NCBI RefSeq assembly: GCF_014650895.1
Contig: NZ_BMVV01000013.1
Span: forward strand, 1,097-65,096
DNA length: 64,000 nt
Direction: 5' to 3'
Source of the DNA: Streptomyces omiyaensis
GTDB lineage: Bacteria > Actinomycetota > Actinomycetes > Streptomycetales > Streptomycetaceae
Under the pieces are notes generated by a model. It was not told the origin of the DNA. It searched no databases and saw nothing but the letters and a program-made list of their open reading frames with translations. Both the position numbers and the translations under genes were made by a program. This document shows, in pieces, positions 8,315 to 16,423 of this stretch. Position 1 is the first letter of the stretch. Each line of letters begins with the position of its first letter.

Positions 8315-8902
8315 ATGAATCCCGCGCATACGACCGGTGCCCACGGCGCCGCTGTGTACTACGGGGACCCCGGCGCCCCGCACGTCCTGCGGGTCTTCCT
8401 GGAGCTGCGCGACCCGGGCAGCCGCCGGATGTCCGAGGGCCTGCTCGACACCTTCCGGGAGGGTGCCGACGAGGGGCGCTTCGTCGTCCGCTTCCACTTC
8501 GCCGCCTCGATCGACGACATCGCCGGCGGCAGCGGGTCCCGGCGCGCGGTGGCGGCGCTCGGCGCCGCCAGCGACGCGGGGCAGGGCGCGTTCCTGGAGT
8601 ACCTCGCCGCGCTCCTCGCGGCCCAGCCGTTCCCGCCGGGCGCGGAGGACCGGTTCGCCGATCCGGCCGTCCTGCTCGACGTCGCGGGCGGGGTGGACGG
8701 ACTGCGGTCCGCGGACTTCGACCGCAAGGTCACCGAGGGCACCTACGTGCCCTGGGCCGGTCAGGTGGTCGCGAACTTCGCCGAGTTCGGCATCCTCGGC
8801 ACCCCCGTCGTCCGCTACGACGAGGAGGACCTCGCCGTGGGCGGCCCCGACGGCACCCCGGTCATCGGCCCGGCCGGCTTCCTGCGCCGCATCGCCGCCT
8901 GA
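8315..8902 (+). CDS. DsbA-fold (thioredoxin-like) protein lacking the CxxC motif
   Basis: A 195-residue protein with the layout of cytoplasmic DsbA/2-hydroxychromene isomerase-like proteins. It has an early beta strand (VLRVFLELRDP), a helical insertion, the C-terminal GTYVPWAGQVVANFAEFGILGTPVVRYD region with the cis-Pro motif GTPVV, and a final helix. Where family oxidoreductases have CPxC, this reads DPGSRRMSEG, with no cysteine, so it should not act as a dithiol oxidoreductase. A binding role or a glutathione-transferase-like role is possible. The ATG at 8315 starts the conserved region closely; no signal peptide is seen. Confidence 0.75.
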   Translation: MNPAHTTGAHGAAVYYGDPGAPHVLRVFLELRDPGSRRMSEGLLDTFREGADEGRFVVRFHFAASIDDIAGGSGSRRAVAALGAASDAGQGAFLEYLAALLAAQPFPPGAEDRFADPAVLLDVAGGVDGLRSADFDRKVTEGTYVPWAGQVVANFAEFGILGTPVVRYDEEDLAVGGPDGTPVIGPAGFLRRIAA

Positions 8903-8978
8903 GCCGGGGACGCCGTCCCGCACCCTCCGCGGCCGCCTCCGGGTTCCGTTTGCGGACCGGCGACGGCGGGGTTTGAGT

Positions 8979-8993
8979 GTGGGGGACCCCCAC
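8979..8993. promoter_or_regulatory. Perfect inverted repeat upstream of the Clp gene
   Basis: GTGGGGGACCCCCAC is a perfect palindrome around a central A, preceded by TTTGAGT (8972-8978). It ends 19 bp before the ATG of the Clp gene, so it could be an operator or a 5' leader hairpin. TTGAGT resembles one half of the HspR/HAIR heat-shock operator (CTTGAGT-N7-ACTCAAG), but the other half is absent. Confidence 0.35.
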
Positions 8994-9012
8994 GCGCTTC
9001 AGGAGCACTGAC

Positions 9013-11535
9013 ATGTCGATGGCGTTCGGTTCCCCCTTCGGTCCCTCCGACCCGTTCGGCGACCTGCTCAACCGCTTCTTCGGGATGTCGCCGGCCTCGT
9101 CGCCGCCGGCGGTCCAGCGGGTCCCCATCGGCCGCCTCCTCACCGAGTCCTCCCACGAGCTGCTCAACACGGCCACCCGCAAGGCCGTCGAGGACGGCAC
9201 CACCGACCTCGACACCGAGCACCTGCTGTGGGCCGCCACCCGGGTCGAACCCACCCGGCGGCTGCTCGCCCGCGCCGGCGTCGACCCCGACGGGCTCGCC
9301 GAGAAGATCGCCGAGGCGCTGCCGCGCGAGTCCGCGGAGCCCTCCGCCGAGCCGGGCCTCACCCCCGCCGCCAAGCGGACCCTCGCGCTCGCCCACGCCA
9401 CCTCGCAGGCCGCCGGCGTCTCCTACATCGGCCCCGAGCACATCCTCGGCGCGCTCCTCGGCGACGCCGACTCCGGCGCCTCCCGCTTCCTGCCCGCCGA
9501 GGACCTCGACGTCTCCGAGCTGCGCGGCGCGACCGACCGGGCGGCGCGCGGCGGCGACACCGCGACGCCCGCCGCGCCCCAGCAGCCCGCCACCACCCTC
9601 GACGAGTTCGGCCGCGACCTCACCGAGGAGGCGAGGGCCGGGAGGCTCGACCCCGTCGTCGGCCGCGCCGAGGAGATCGAGCAGACCGTCGAGATCCTCT
9701 CCCGCCGGTCCAAGAACAACCCCGTCCTCATCGGCGAGCCCGGCGTCGGCAAGACCGCCATCGTCGAGGGCCTGGCCCAGCGGATCGTGGCCGGCGAGGT
9801 CCCCGACACCCTCAAGGGCAAGCGGGTCGTCTCCCTCGACCTGTCCGGCATGGTCGCCGGCGCGCAGTACCGGGGCCAGTTCGAGGAGCGCCTCAAGAAG
9901 GTCATCGAGGACGTTCAGAAGTCCCGGGGCGAGATCGTCCTCTTCATCGACGAACTGCACACGGTCGTCGGCGCCGGCGCGAGCGGCGAGAGCTCGATGG
10001 ACGCCGGCAACATGCTGAAGCCCGCCCTCGCCCGCGGCGAGCTGCACGTCGTCGGCGCGACCACCATCGACGAGTACCGCAGGTACATCGAGAAGGACGC
10101 CGCGCTCGAACGCCGCTTCCAGCCCGTCCTCGTCCCCGAACCGACCGTCGAGGAGACCGTCCAGATCCTCGAAGGGCTCCGGGACGCGTACGAGGCCCAC
10201 CACCAGGTCCGGTTCGCCGACGGCGCCCTCGCCGCGGCGGCCGAGCTCTCCGACCGGTACATCGGCGACCGCTTCCTCCCCGACAAGGCCATCGACCTCA
10301 TGGACCAGGCCGGCGCCCGGGTACGGCTCCGCAGCGCGGGCCGCTCCACCGAGGTGGTCGGCCGCGAGGACAGGATCGCCAAGCTGCGCCGCGAGAAGGA
10401 CCAGGCCGTCGCCGCCGAGGAGTTCGAGAAGGCCAAGGAGCTCAAGGAGCAGATCGCGCGGGTCGAGGGCGAACTCGCGGGCATCGAGGAGCGCCGCGAG
10501 GGCGTCGTCTCCGTCACCGCCTCCGACATCGCCGACATCGTCTCCCGCCGCACCGGCATCCCCGCCTCCCAGCTCACCACCAGCGAGAAGGAACGCCTCC
10601 TCAAGCTGGAGGAGGAGATGCACGCCCGGATCGTCGGCCAGGACGAGGCCGTCACCGCCGTCTCCGAGGCCGTCCGGCGCAACCGCGCCGGCATGGGCGA
10701 CCCCGACCGGCCCGTCGGCTCCTTCCTCTTCCTCGGCCCCACCGGCGTCGGCAAGACGGAACTCGCCAAGACACTCGCCGAGCTGCTCTTCGGCGACGAG
10801 GACCGCATGATCCGCTTCGACATGAGCGAGTTCCAGGAGAAGCACACCGTCGCCCGGCTCGTCGGCGCCCCTCCCGGGTACGTCGGCTACGAGGAGGCCG
10901 GCCAGCTCACCGAGAAGGTCCGCCGCCGGCCGTACAGCGTCGTCCTCTTCGACGAGGTCGAGAAGGCCCACCAGGACGTGTTCGGCACCCTGCTCCAGGT
11001 CCTCGACGACGGGCGCCTCACCGACGGCCAGGGCCGCACCGTCGACTTCCGCCACTGCGTCGTCATCATGACGTCCAACATCGGCGCCCACCGGATCCTC
11101 GCCCACGAGGGCGACGCGGCCGGGCTGAAGGAGGAGCTGATGGAGGACCTGAGGGGCCGCTTCCTGCCCGAGTTCCTCAACCGCATCGACGACATCATCG
11201 TCTTCCACAGCCTCACCGAGAAGGACCTCACCGAGATCGTCGAGCACCTCCTCGACCGCAGCAAGCACCGCGTCCACGCCCAGGGCATGACCCTGGAGGT
11301 CACCGAGGCCGCGACCAGGCTCCTCGTCGCCCACGGCTACCAGCCCGCGTTCGGCGCCCGCCCGTTGCGCCGCACCATCCAGACCGAACTCGACAACCGG
11401 GTCGCCTCGCTCCTCCTCGGCGGCGAGGCGGAGCCCGGCGACACCATCGTCGCGGACGTCGTCGACGACTCCCTCCACTGCACGATCCGCAAGGGCGGAC
11501 CGGCCGGCGCGGCCGGGGAACCGCCCGCCGCCTGA
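9013..11535 (+). CDS. Clp/Hsp100 AAA+ unfoldase, ClpC-like with ClpB-like C-terminal module
   Basis: An 840-residue two-ring Hsp100 protein. It has a Gly/Phe/Pro leader (MSMAFGSPFGPSDPFGDLL), a Clp N-domain repeat, AAA+ module 1 (GEPGVGKTAIVEGL, Walker B IVLFIDELHT), a short UVR-type middle segment (EEFEKAKELKEQIARVEGEL), AAA+ module 2 (GPTGVGKTELAKTL, VVLFDEVEKAHQD) and sensor 2 (FGARPLRRTIQ). It should use ATP to unfold or remodel proteins under stress. The short middle domain is ClpC-like, yet the segment after TSNIGAHRILAHEGD lacks the (L/V/I)GF tripeptide used to dock ClpP, so an independent disaggregase or chaperone role is more likely than a ClpP partner. The start is supported by AGGAG eight bases upstream. 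It is monocistronic, with a strong hairpin after the stop. Confidence 0.9.
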   Translation: MSMAFGSPFGPSDPFGDLLNRFFGMSPASSPPAVQRVPIGRLLTESSHELLNTATRKAVEDGTTDLDTEHLLWAATRVEPTRRLLARAGVDPDGLAEKIAEALPRESAEPSAEPGLTPAAKRTLALAHATSQAAGVSYIGPEHILGALLGDADSGASRFLPAEDLDVSELRGATDRAARGGDTATPAAPQQPATTLDEFGRDLTEEARAGRLDPVVGRAEEIEQTVEILSRRSKNNPVLIGEPGVGKTAIVEGLAQRIVAGEVPDTLKGKRVVSLDLSGMVAGAQYRGQFEERLKKVIEDVQKSRGEIVLFIDELHTVVGAGASGESSMDAGNMLKPALARGELHVVGATTIDEYRRYIEKDAALERRFQPVLVPEPTVEETVQILEGLRDAYEAHHQVRFADGALAAAAELSDRYIGDRFLPDKAIDLMDQAGARVRLRSAGRSTEVVGREDRIAKLRREKDQAVAAEEFEKAKELKEQIARVEGELAGIEERREGVVSVTASDIADIVSRRTGIPASQLTTSEKERLLKLEEEMHARIVGQDEAVTAVSEAVRRNRAGMGDPDRPVGSFLFLGPTGVGKTELAKTLAELLFGDEDRMIRFDMSEFQEKHTVARLVGAPPGYVGYEEAGQLTEKVRRRPYSVVLFDEVEKAHQDVFGTLLQVLDDGRLTDGQGRTVDFRHCVVIMTSNIGAHRILAHEGDAAGLKEELMEDLRGRFLPEFLNRIDDIIVFHSLTEKDLTEIVEHLLDRSKHRVHAQGMTLEVTEAATRLLVAHGYQPAFGARPLRRTIQTELDNRVASLLLGGEAEPGDTIVADVVDDSLHCTIRKGGPAGAAGEPPAA

Positions 11536-11547
11536 CCTCCGGGCCGT

Positions 11548-11582
11548 CGGCCCGCCTCGACAGGCGGGGCCGAGGCGGGCCG
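11548..11582 (+). terminator. Strong stem-loop terminator after the Clp gene
   Basis: Twelve-base perfect arms (CGGCCCGCCTCG and CGAGGCGGGCCG) enclose an 11-nt loop, starting 12 bp after the Clp stop codon. The following bases are GTCGAAAAGACC rather than a T run. Confidence 0.75.
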
Positions 11583-11679
11583 TCGAAAAGACCTGTCCGA
11601 CCGTTCCGTCGCATTCCCGGAGAACCGTCCGGGGGCCCGCCGACAGGCACGCCCACCGCAACACGAACACGAAGACGAA

Positions 11680-11897
11680 GACGGAGGTCGAGCCCGGTGC
11701 CGCGGGTGCCCCTCCACCCTCCGCACGCGCGGGCCCGCCGCGCGGCTCGCCGTCGCCGAGCTGCGCGAGGCGGAGGAGGCCGCCGCCGGCGAGCTGTGGC
11801 CCGCCGGCACCGATCCGGCCCGGGCCGAGCGCCGCGTCCACCTCCTCCCGGGGCCGCCGGCGTCCTCGCGACGGCGATCGACCTGGTGGCCGGCTGA
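11680..11897 (+). pseudogene. Possible decayed small ORF with a frame change
   Basis: Between the Clp terminator and the FAD enzyme, one frame reads like a real helical protein (LAVAELREAEEAAAGELW, then DPARAERRVHLL) and the good reading then moves to another frame (GVLATAIDLVAG, stop at 11897). No start with a ribosome binding site joins them. This looks like the remains of a small coding gene or a sequencing frameshift; otherwise the 11536-11997 gap holds nothing recognisable apart from the terminator and a short ACGAACACGAAG-like repeat near 11661. Confidence 0.3.
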
Positions 11898-11997
11898 CCG
11901 CGGGGACCGCTGGTCCCGGCGGTCGAGGCGACCGGCGCGGTCCGCCGCGACGGGCCCCGGTGTGCGTCCGCGTCCCGCGCCCCGGCAGACTCGCCCC

Positions 11998-13470
11998 ATG
12001 AGCCGCACCCGCCCCCGCCCCGCCCGCACCACCGGGTCCACCCCGACCGCCGTCGTCGTCGGCGCGGGCCCCAACGGGCTCGCGGCCGGCGCCCTGCTCG
12101 CCGAGGCGGGCGTCGAGGTCACCGTCCTGGAGGCGGCCGGGGAGATCGGCGGCGGCACCCGCACCGACGAGGCGATCCTGCCCGGGCTGCTCCACGACCA
12201 CTGCTCGGCCGTCCACCCGCTCGCCGTCGCCTCGCCCGCCCTCCGCCACCTGCGCCTCGACCGGTACGGGCTGCGCTGGCTGCTCCCCGAGATCGACTGC
12301 GCCCACCCCCTCGACGACGGCACCGCCCCCGCCCTGCACCGCTCGGTCGCCGGGACCGCCGCCGGGCTCGGCGCCGACGGGGCCCGCTACCGGGCGCTCC
12401 TCGCCCCGTCGGTACGCCGCTGGGAGGCGCTCTCGGGCGACGTCATGGGACCGCTGCTGCGGGTTCCGGACCACCCGCTGCTGCTGGCCCGCTTCGGCCT
12501 GCCGACCGCCCTGCCCGCCGCGGCCCTCGCCCGGCTCTTCCGCACCCCCGGCGCCCGCGCGCTGTGGGCGGGCGTGGCGGCCCACGCGTACCGTCCGCTG
12601 ACCGAGCCCTTCAGCTCGGCGATCGGGCTCGGCATCCTGACCGCCGGGCACGCGGCCGGCTGGGCCGTCGCCGAGGGCGGCTCGCGGTCGATCGCCGACG
12701 CCCTCGCGGCCGCGCTCCGCGCCCGCGGGGGCCGGATCGAGACGGGCGTCAGGGTCACCGACCGGCGGCAGCTGCCGCCGGCCGACCTCACCCTCCTCGA
12801 CCTCGACCCGGCGCAGGCCGCCGCGATCTACGGCGACCTGCTGCCGGCCCGCACCGCCGCCGCGTACCGCCGCTTCCGGCGCGGCCCCGGCGCCTTCAAG
12901 GTCGACCTCGCCGTCGAGGGCGGCGTGCCCTGGCGCGCGGAGGCGGCACGGCGGGCGGGGACGGTCCACCTCGGCGGCCCGCTCGACGAGGTCGTCCGCG
13001 CCGAGCGGGACGTGACGGACGGACGGATGCCGGAACGCCCCTTCGTCCTCGTCGGCCAGCAGTACCTTGCCGACCCCTCCCGCTCCGTCGGCGACGTGCA
13101 CCCCGTCTGGACGTACGCGCACGTGCCGCACGGCTACGACGGCGACGCGACCGGGGCGATCCTGTCCCGCATCGAGCAGTTCGCCCCCGGCGTCCGCGAC
13201 CGCGTCGTCGGCATGCGGGTGACGCGCCCGGCCGACTTCGCCGCCGCCAACCCCAACTTCGCCGGCGGCGACATCCTCACCGGCGCCAAGACCGTCCCCC
13301 AGCTCGTCCTGGGCGCCCGCCCCGCCCTGGACCCCTACGCCACCGGCCTCCCCGGCGTCTACCTCTGCTCCGCCGCCACCCCGCCCGGCCCCGGCGCCCA
13401 CGGTATGTCGGGCGCGGGCGCCGCCGCGGCGGCCCTCCGCCACCTGGGCGTCCGTCCGCCCTGGCGCTGA
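11998..13470 (+). CDS. FAD-dependent oxidoreductase, phytoene-desaturase/PYROXD2-like
   Basis: A 490-residue flavoprotein. The dinucleotide-binding motif VVVGAGPNGLAAGALLAEAG lies near residue 20, followed by the acidic end of strand 2 (VTVLEAAGEIGGGTRT). The C-terminal FAD motif (LPGVYLCSAATPPGPGAHGMSGAGAA) closes the protein. This layout matches CrtI/NAD(P)-FAD amine-oxidase-superfamily proteins of the PYROXD2 type, not a carotenoid cluster enzyme: no carotenoid genes are nearby. The substrate is unknown and it is probably cytosolic. The ATG at 11998 begins the usual short leader. The gene is alone and ends 49 bp before the convergent LysR gene. Confidence 0.8.
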   Translation: MSRTRPRPARTTGSTPTAVVVGAGPNGLAAGALLAEAGVEVTVLEAAGEIGGGTRTDEAILPGLLHDHCSAVHPLAVASPALRHLRLDRYGLRWLLPEIDCAHPLDDGTAPALHRSVAGTAAGLGADGARYRALLAPSVRRWEALSGDVMGPLLRVPDHPLLLARFGLPTALPAAALARLFRTPGARALWAGVAAHAYRPLTEPFSSAIGLGILTAGHAAGWAVAEGGSRSIADALAAALRARGGRIETGVRVTDRRQLPPADLTLLDLDPAQAAAIYGDLLPARTAAAYRRFRRGPGAFKVDLAVEGGVPWRAEAARRAGTVHLGGPLDEVVRAERDVTDGRMPERPFVLVGQQYLADPSRSVGDVHPVWTYAHVPHGYDGDATGAILSRIEQFAPGVRDRVVGMRVTRPADFAAANPNFAGGDILTGAKTVPQLVLGARPALDPYATGLPGVYLCSAATPPGPGAHGMSGAGAAAAALRHLGVRPPWR

Positions 13471-13519
13471 CCGCCGACCGATCCGCCCGCCCCTCCCGCC
13501 GGCGTCCGCGCGGGTCGCG

Positions 13520-14401
13520 TCACGGCGCCCCGAACGCCCGGCGGGCGTGGGGCAGGAAGGCGCGGACCGCCGGGTGGGGGGCCGGCTTCCAGACGAGGGC
13601 GAGGAGGGCGGGGACGTCCACGTCGTCCAGCGGGAGCGCGGTGAGGCGGCCGGCGTAGGCGGTGGCCATCGACGCGCTGAGGACGGCGACGCCGAGGCCG
13701 CGCGCCGCGAGGTCGGCGAGGGCGTCGGAGGCACCCGCCTCCAGGGCGATCACCGGGTGGAGGTCCCGTGCGGCGCACGCCCGGTCGAGGACGGCGCGCA
13801 GGCCCGTGCCGGGCGGCATGCAGACGAGCGGGTGGGCCGTCAGTTCGCGCAGGCCGAGGCCGCCGCGGTCCGCCAGGGGGTGCCCGGGCGGGACCGCGGC
13901 GACCAGGTGCTCGCTGAGGACCGTGAGCGCGTCGAGGCCGGCCGGGGTCTCGGCGGCGGTGCCGACGAGCGCCAGGTCGACCGTGCCCGCGCGGACGGCG
14001 TCGGCCAGCCGGTCGGAGCGGTCCTCCTGGAGCCGGACCTCCACCCCGGGGTGGGCCGTGCGGAAGGCGGCCAGGGCGTCGAAGAACGGCGTGAGCGTGC
14101 AGCCGGCGACCATGCCGACCGTCAGCCTGCCGCGGACCAGGCCCGTCACCTCGTCCACCGCCCGGCCCACCGCCTCCGCCGAGGCGAGCGCGGCGCGGGC
14201 GTGCGCGAGCGCGGCCTCCCCCGCGACGGTGAGCGAGACCGTCCGGGCCGAGCGGTCGAACAGCTCGGCGCCCAGCTCGTGTTCGAGGCGCCGGATCTGC
14301 GCGCTGACCCCGGACTGGCTGATGCGGACCCGTTCGGCGGCCCGGGTGAAGTTCCGCTCCTCGGCGACCGCGACGAAGTACTCCAGCTGCCTCAACTCCA
14401 T
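13520..14401 (-). CDS. LysR-family transcriptional regulator
   Basis: A 293-residue regulator with the standard N-terminal winged helix-turn-helix (MELRQLEYFVAVAEERNFTRAAERVRISQSGVSAQIRRLEHELG) and a LysR substrate-binding domain of two Rossmann-like lobes from about residue 90. It is transcribed divergently from the NTF2-like gene at 14507, with 105 bp between them, the classical LysR arrangement, so that gene is the likely target. The intergenic stretch contains a short AT-richer segment (TGATTCTAGAAGGG). The co-inducer is unknown. Confidence 0.9.
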   Translation of the reverse strand: MELRQLEYFVAVAEERNFTRAAERVRISQSGVSAQIRRLEHELGAELFDRSARTVSLTVAGEAALAHARAALASAEAVGRAVDEVTGLVRGRLTVGMVAGCTLTPFFDALAAFRTAHPGVEVRLQEDRSDRLADAVRAGTVDLALVGTAAETPAGLDALTVLSEHLVAAVPPGHPLADRGGLGLRELTAHPLVCMPPGTGLRAVLDRACAARDLHPVIALEAGASDALADLAARGLGVAVLSASMATAYAGRLTALPLDDVDVPALLALVWKPAPHPAVRAFLPHARRAFGAP

Positions 14402-14506
14402 GACTCCTGATTCTAGAAGGGAGAAGAACCATCTGTTGGACTTCTGGCCGAGGGGCGGCGAGGGTGGAGACGTCCCGACCGACGCCCCGTACGCAGGAGG
14501 AGAACC

Positions 14507-14872
14507 GTGCCGGAGTACGAGAAGGCCATGCGCCCCGAGGACCTCACCCGTCTCTTCGTCGAGCGCTCCAACGCGGGCGACGCCGCCGGTGTCGCCGCGC
14601 TCTACGCCGAGGACGCCGTGCTCGCGTACCCGCCCGGCGAACTCACGGTGGGGCGGGAGGCCATCCGGGTGCTGTGGGCCGGGGTGCTGGCCCGCCGTCC
14701 CCGGTTCGAGCCGGAGGAACCGCTTCCCACGCTGGTCAGCGGCGACATCGCCCTCACCTCGACCCCGCCGGGGGACGGCGCCGGCGCCCGCGCGCAGGTC
14801 GTGCGGCGGCAGCCGGACGGAAGCTGGCTGCGGGTGCTCGACCAGCCGGAGTTCGTCCCGCCGGCCCGCTGA
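14507..14872 (+). CDS. NTF2-like / SnoaL-YybH-type protein
   Basis: A 121-residue protein starting with GTG behind a near-perfect AGGAGGAG site. The pattern (LTRLFVERSNAGDAAGVAALYAEDAVLAYPPGELTVGREAIRVLW ... RRQPDGSWLRVLDQPEF) is that of the cone-shaped alpha+beta NTF2 fold, in the DUF4440/SnoaL group. Members bind or transform small molecules and some are ketosteroid-isomerase-like. It diverges from a LysR regulator and is probably its target. The function is not predictable further. Confidence 0.8.
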   Translation: MPEYEKAMRPEDLTRLFVERSNAGDAAGVAALYAEDAVLAYPPGELTVGREAIRVLWAGVLARRPRFEPEEPLPTLVSGDIALTSTPPGDGAGARAQVVRRQPDGSWLRVLDQPEFVPPAR

Positions 14873-14875
14873 GCC

Positions 14876-15700
14876 GCGACCGGGGCGGGAGCCCCCGGGA
14901 CCACCCCGTACGCCGCCAGGGTTCCCGTACGAACCGGCTCTCCGCGGCGGCGCCCCCCAGACCGTCGGAGATCTCCCCGGCGTCCGGGTGCCGGCCCGCC
15001 ACCCCGTCGCCCTCGCGGCTCAGCTCGATCGGGCGGGCGTCGGAGGTGCGGGTCCCGCCGGTGACCCGGCACGTCACGATCGAGGTCCACGCCTGCCCGT
15101 CGAGCGCCGAGGCGAAGGTCAGGACCGGCAGGACGGCGACGGTGAGCAGCAGGGCCGCCCACTGCTCCGCGCCGGCCGCCCGGCGCGGCCACGGCGGCGG
15201 CCGGTAGGCGGGATCGTGCGAGGTGCCGTGCGGGCGGTGCGGCCGCCGCCGCCCGGTCCGGTACTCGACGACCACGCCCTTGCGGAGCGCGTACGCGGTG
15301 AGCGCGGTGCCCGGGCCCCACCACGGGCCGAACGGGCAGGCGTCGACGACGCCGCTCGCGAGCGGGTCCAGCACGGTCGTCCCGGCCCGGCGCGGGGTGG
15401 TCGCCCGGCCCCTGCCGGACGGCACCGCGCCGCGCGCGGCGAAGACCGCGAAGACCGCGAAGCCGGCCCTGGAGATCACCACGCCCGGCACCGGACCGAG
15501 CAGCGGACCGGTGGTCACCATCCCCGGCGGCGCGTCGGGCCGGTGCGAGGGCTCCCTGCCGACGAACACGTCCCGCACCGCGTCCCCGGCCCCGCCGTGT
15601 ACGCGACCTCGGCCGCGGGCACGGCGAGCGCCGGCGCGAGGAGCACGCCGTGGCCCGGGCCGCCCCTGCGGTCGGCCCGGCGCTCCTCCTCCGGGTCCCG
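14876..15700 (-). pseudogene. Probable frameshifted membrane protein
   Basis: The minus strand contains two good protein segments in different frames. One reads GVLLAPALAVPAAEVAYTAG, a hydrophobic N-terminal segment, and runs to about 15600. The other starts at RDVFVGREPSHRPDAPPG near 15575 and continues through hydrophobic stretches (VFAVFAARG, WAALLLTVAVLPVLTFAS). The join at about 15575-15605 would need a single frameshift. The second frame stays open to 14754, overlapping the NTF2-like gene antiparallel, so its true 3' end is unclear. I do not recognise the family. It may be a pseudogene or a sequence error; edges are approximate. Confidence 0.4.
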
Positions 15701-15732
15701 GCCGGTCCCGCCGGAGGTGTGGGTGACCCCGG

Positions 15733-16209
15733 TCAGGAGCCGCCGCCCGGCGCGCCCACCGAGAGGACGACGGCGGTGGTCCGGCCCAGCGGCGTCGCGT
15801 ACGCCACGCTGTCGCCGGCCGCGTGGCCGAGCAGCGCCCGGCCGAGCGGGCTCGCGACGGTCACCAGGGACGGATCGTCCGCGTCCGCCAGCTCGCCGAG
15901 GTGGACGGTCGACTCCGTGCCGTCGCCGAAGCGCACGCTCACCGTGGAGCCGACGCCGACCGTCCCGGTCGAGGGCGGCGCGGCGGCCGAGCCCTCCCGC
16001 AGCCGGCCCTCGATCTCCTCGATCCGCGCGTCCAGCCGCTCCGCCTCCGTGGCCCGCTGCAACTCGTCGGCCCGGTCCGCCCGGTCGCCCGGCTCGTCGG
16101 CGTCGCCGAGCGTGGCGGCGACGTCCGCCCGCTCGGCGCGCAGGTCGGACAGCTCGCGGTGCAGCGCCGCGCGTGCGGCGTCGCCGAGGGGCTCGGGTCC
16201 AGCGGTCAT
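15733..16209 (-). CDS. GreA/GreB-family transcript cleavage factor-like protein
   Basis: A 158-residue protein with the two Gre parts. The N-terminal helical hairpin (ALHRELSDLRAERADVAATLGDADEPGD ... RLDARIEEIEGRL) is followed by an FKBP-like C-terminal domain (VGVGSTVSVRFGDGTESTVHLGE ... SPLGRALLGHAAGDSVAYATPLG). Gre proteins enter the secondary channel of RNA polymerase and stimulate cleavage of backtracked RNA. The acidic hairpin tip here is DADEPGD, so cleavage activity is plausible. A second, stress-specific paralogue of the main GreA is likely. It has its own promoter-like sequence at 16255-16283. Confidence 0.8.
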   Translation of the reverse strand: MTAGPEPLGDAARAALHRELSDLRAERADVAATLGDADEPGDRADRADELQRATEAERLDARIEEIEGRLREGSAAAPPSTGTVGVGSTVSVRFGDGTESTVHLGELADADDPSLVTVASPLGRALLGHAAGDSVAYATPLGRTTAVVLSVGAPGGGS

Positions 16210-16254
16210 GACGGCTCCCGTCGTGCGGTGGCGGGGACGAAGGACGACGCTTCC

Positions 16255-16283
16255 ATTCCGACATCACTATGAAAGTCCGTCAA
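16255..16283 (-). promoter_or_regulatory. Sigma-70-type promoter candidate for the GreA-like gene
   Basis: On the minus strand TTGACG (16283-16278) is followed after 17 bp by CGGAAT (16260-16255). The -35 box is near consensus and the -10 box is weak. The expected start of transcription is about 40 bp before the ATG at 16209. Confidence 0.4.
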
Positions 16284-16423
16284 ATCGCGCGAAACCTCCC
16301 ACAGGCCGGGGAAGAGCCGCGGAAAACCCCTGGCGCCCCCCTCGGCGGCGGCGCTACGGTGACCGCGATGATCACTCACTCCTCACACCGTTGGGGGGCC
16401 CTCACCGCACACGGTGCGTGCTG

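Noticed and set aside
8971..9000. HspR/HAIR heat-shock operator before the Clp gene
   Set aside because: Only a TTTGAGT half-site is present; the ACTCAAG partner at the required spacing is missing.
12564..13658. Plus-strand Arg/Pro-rich frame overlapping the FAD enzyme gene
   Set aside because: Shadow frame with no start signal or family pattern.
8815..13734. Minus-strand open frame of about 1,640 codons under the Clp and FAD enzyme genes
   Set aside because: It runs antisense through two genes with clear motifs, and its composition (Asp/Val/Glu/Gly repeats) is typical of antisense GC-rich frames.
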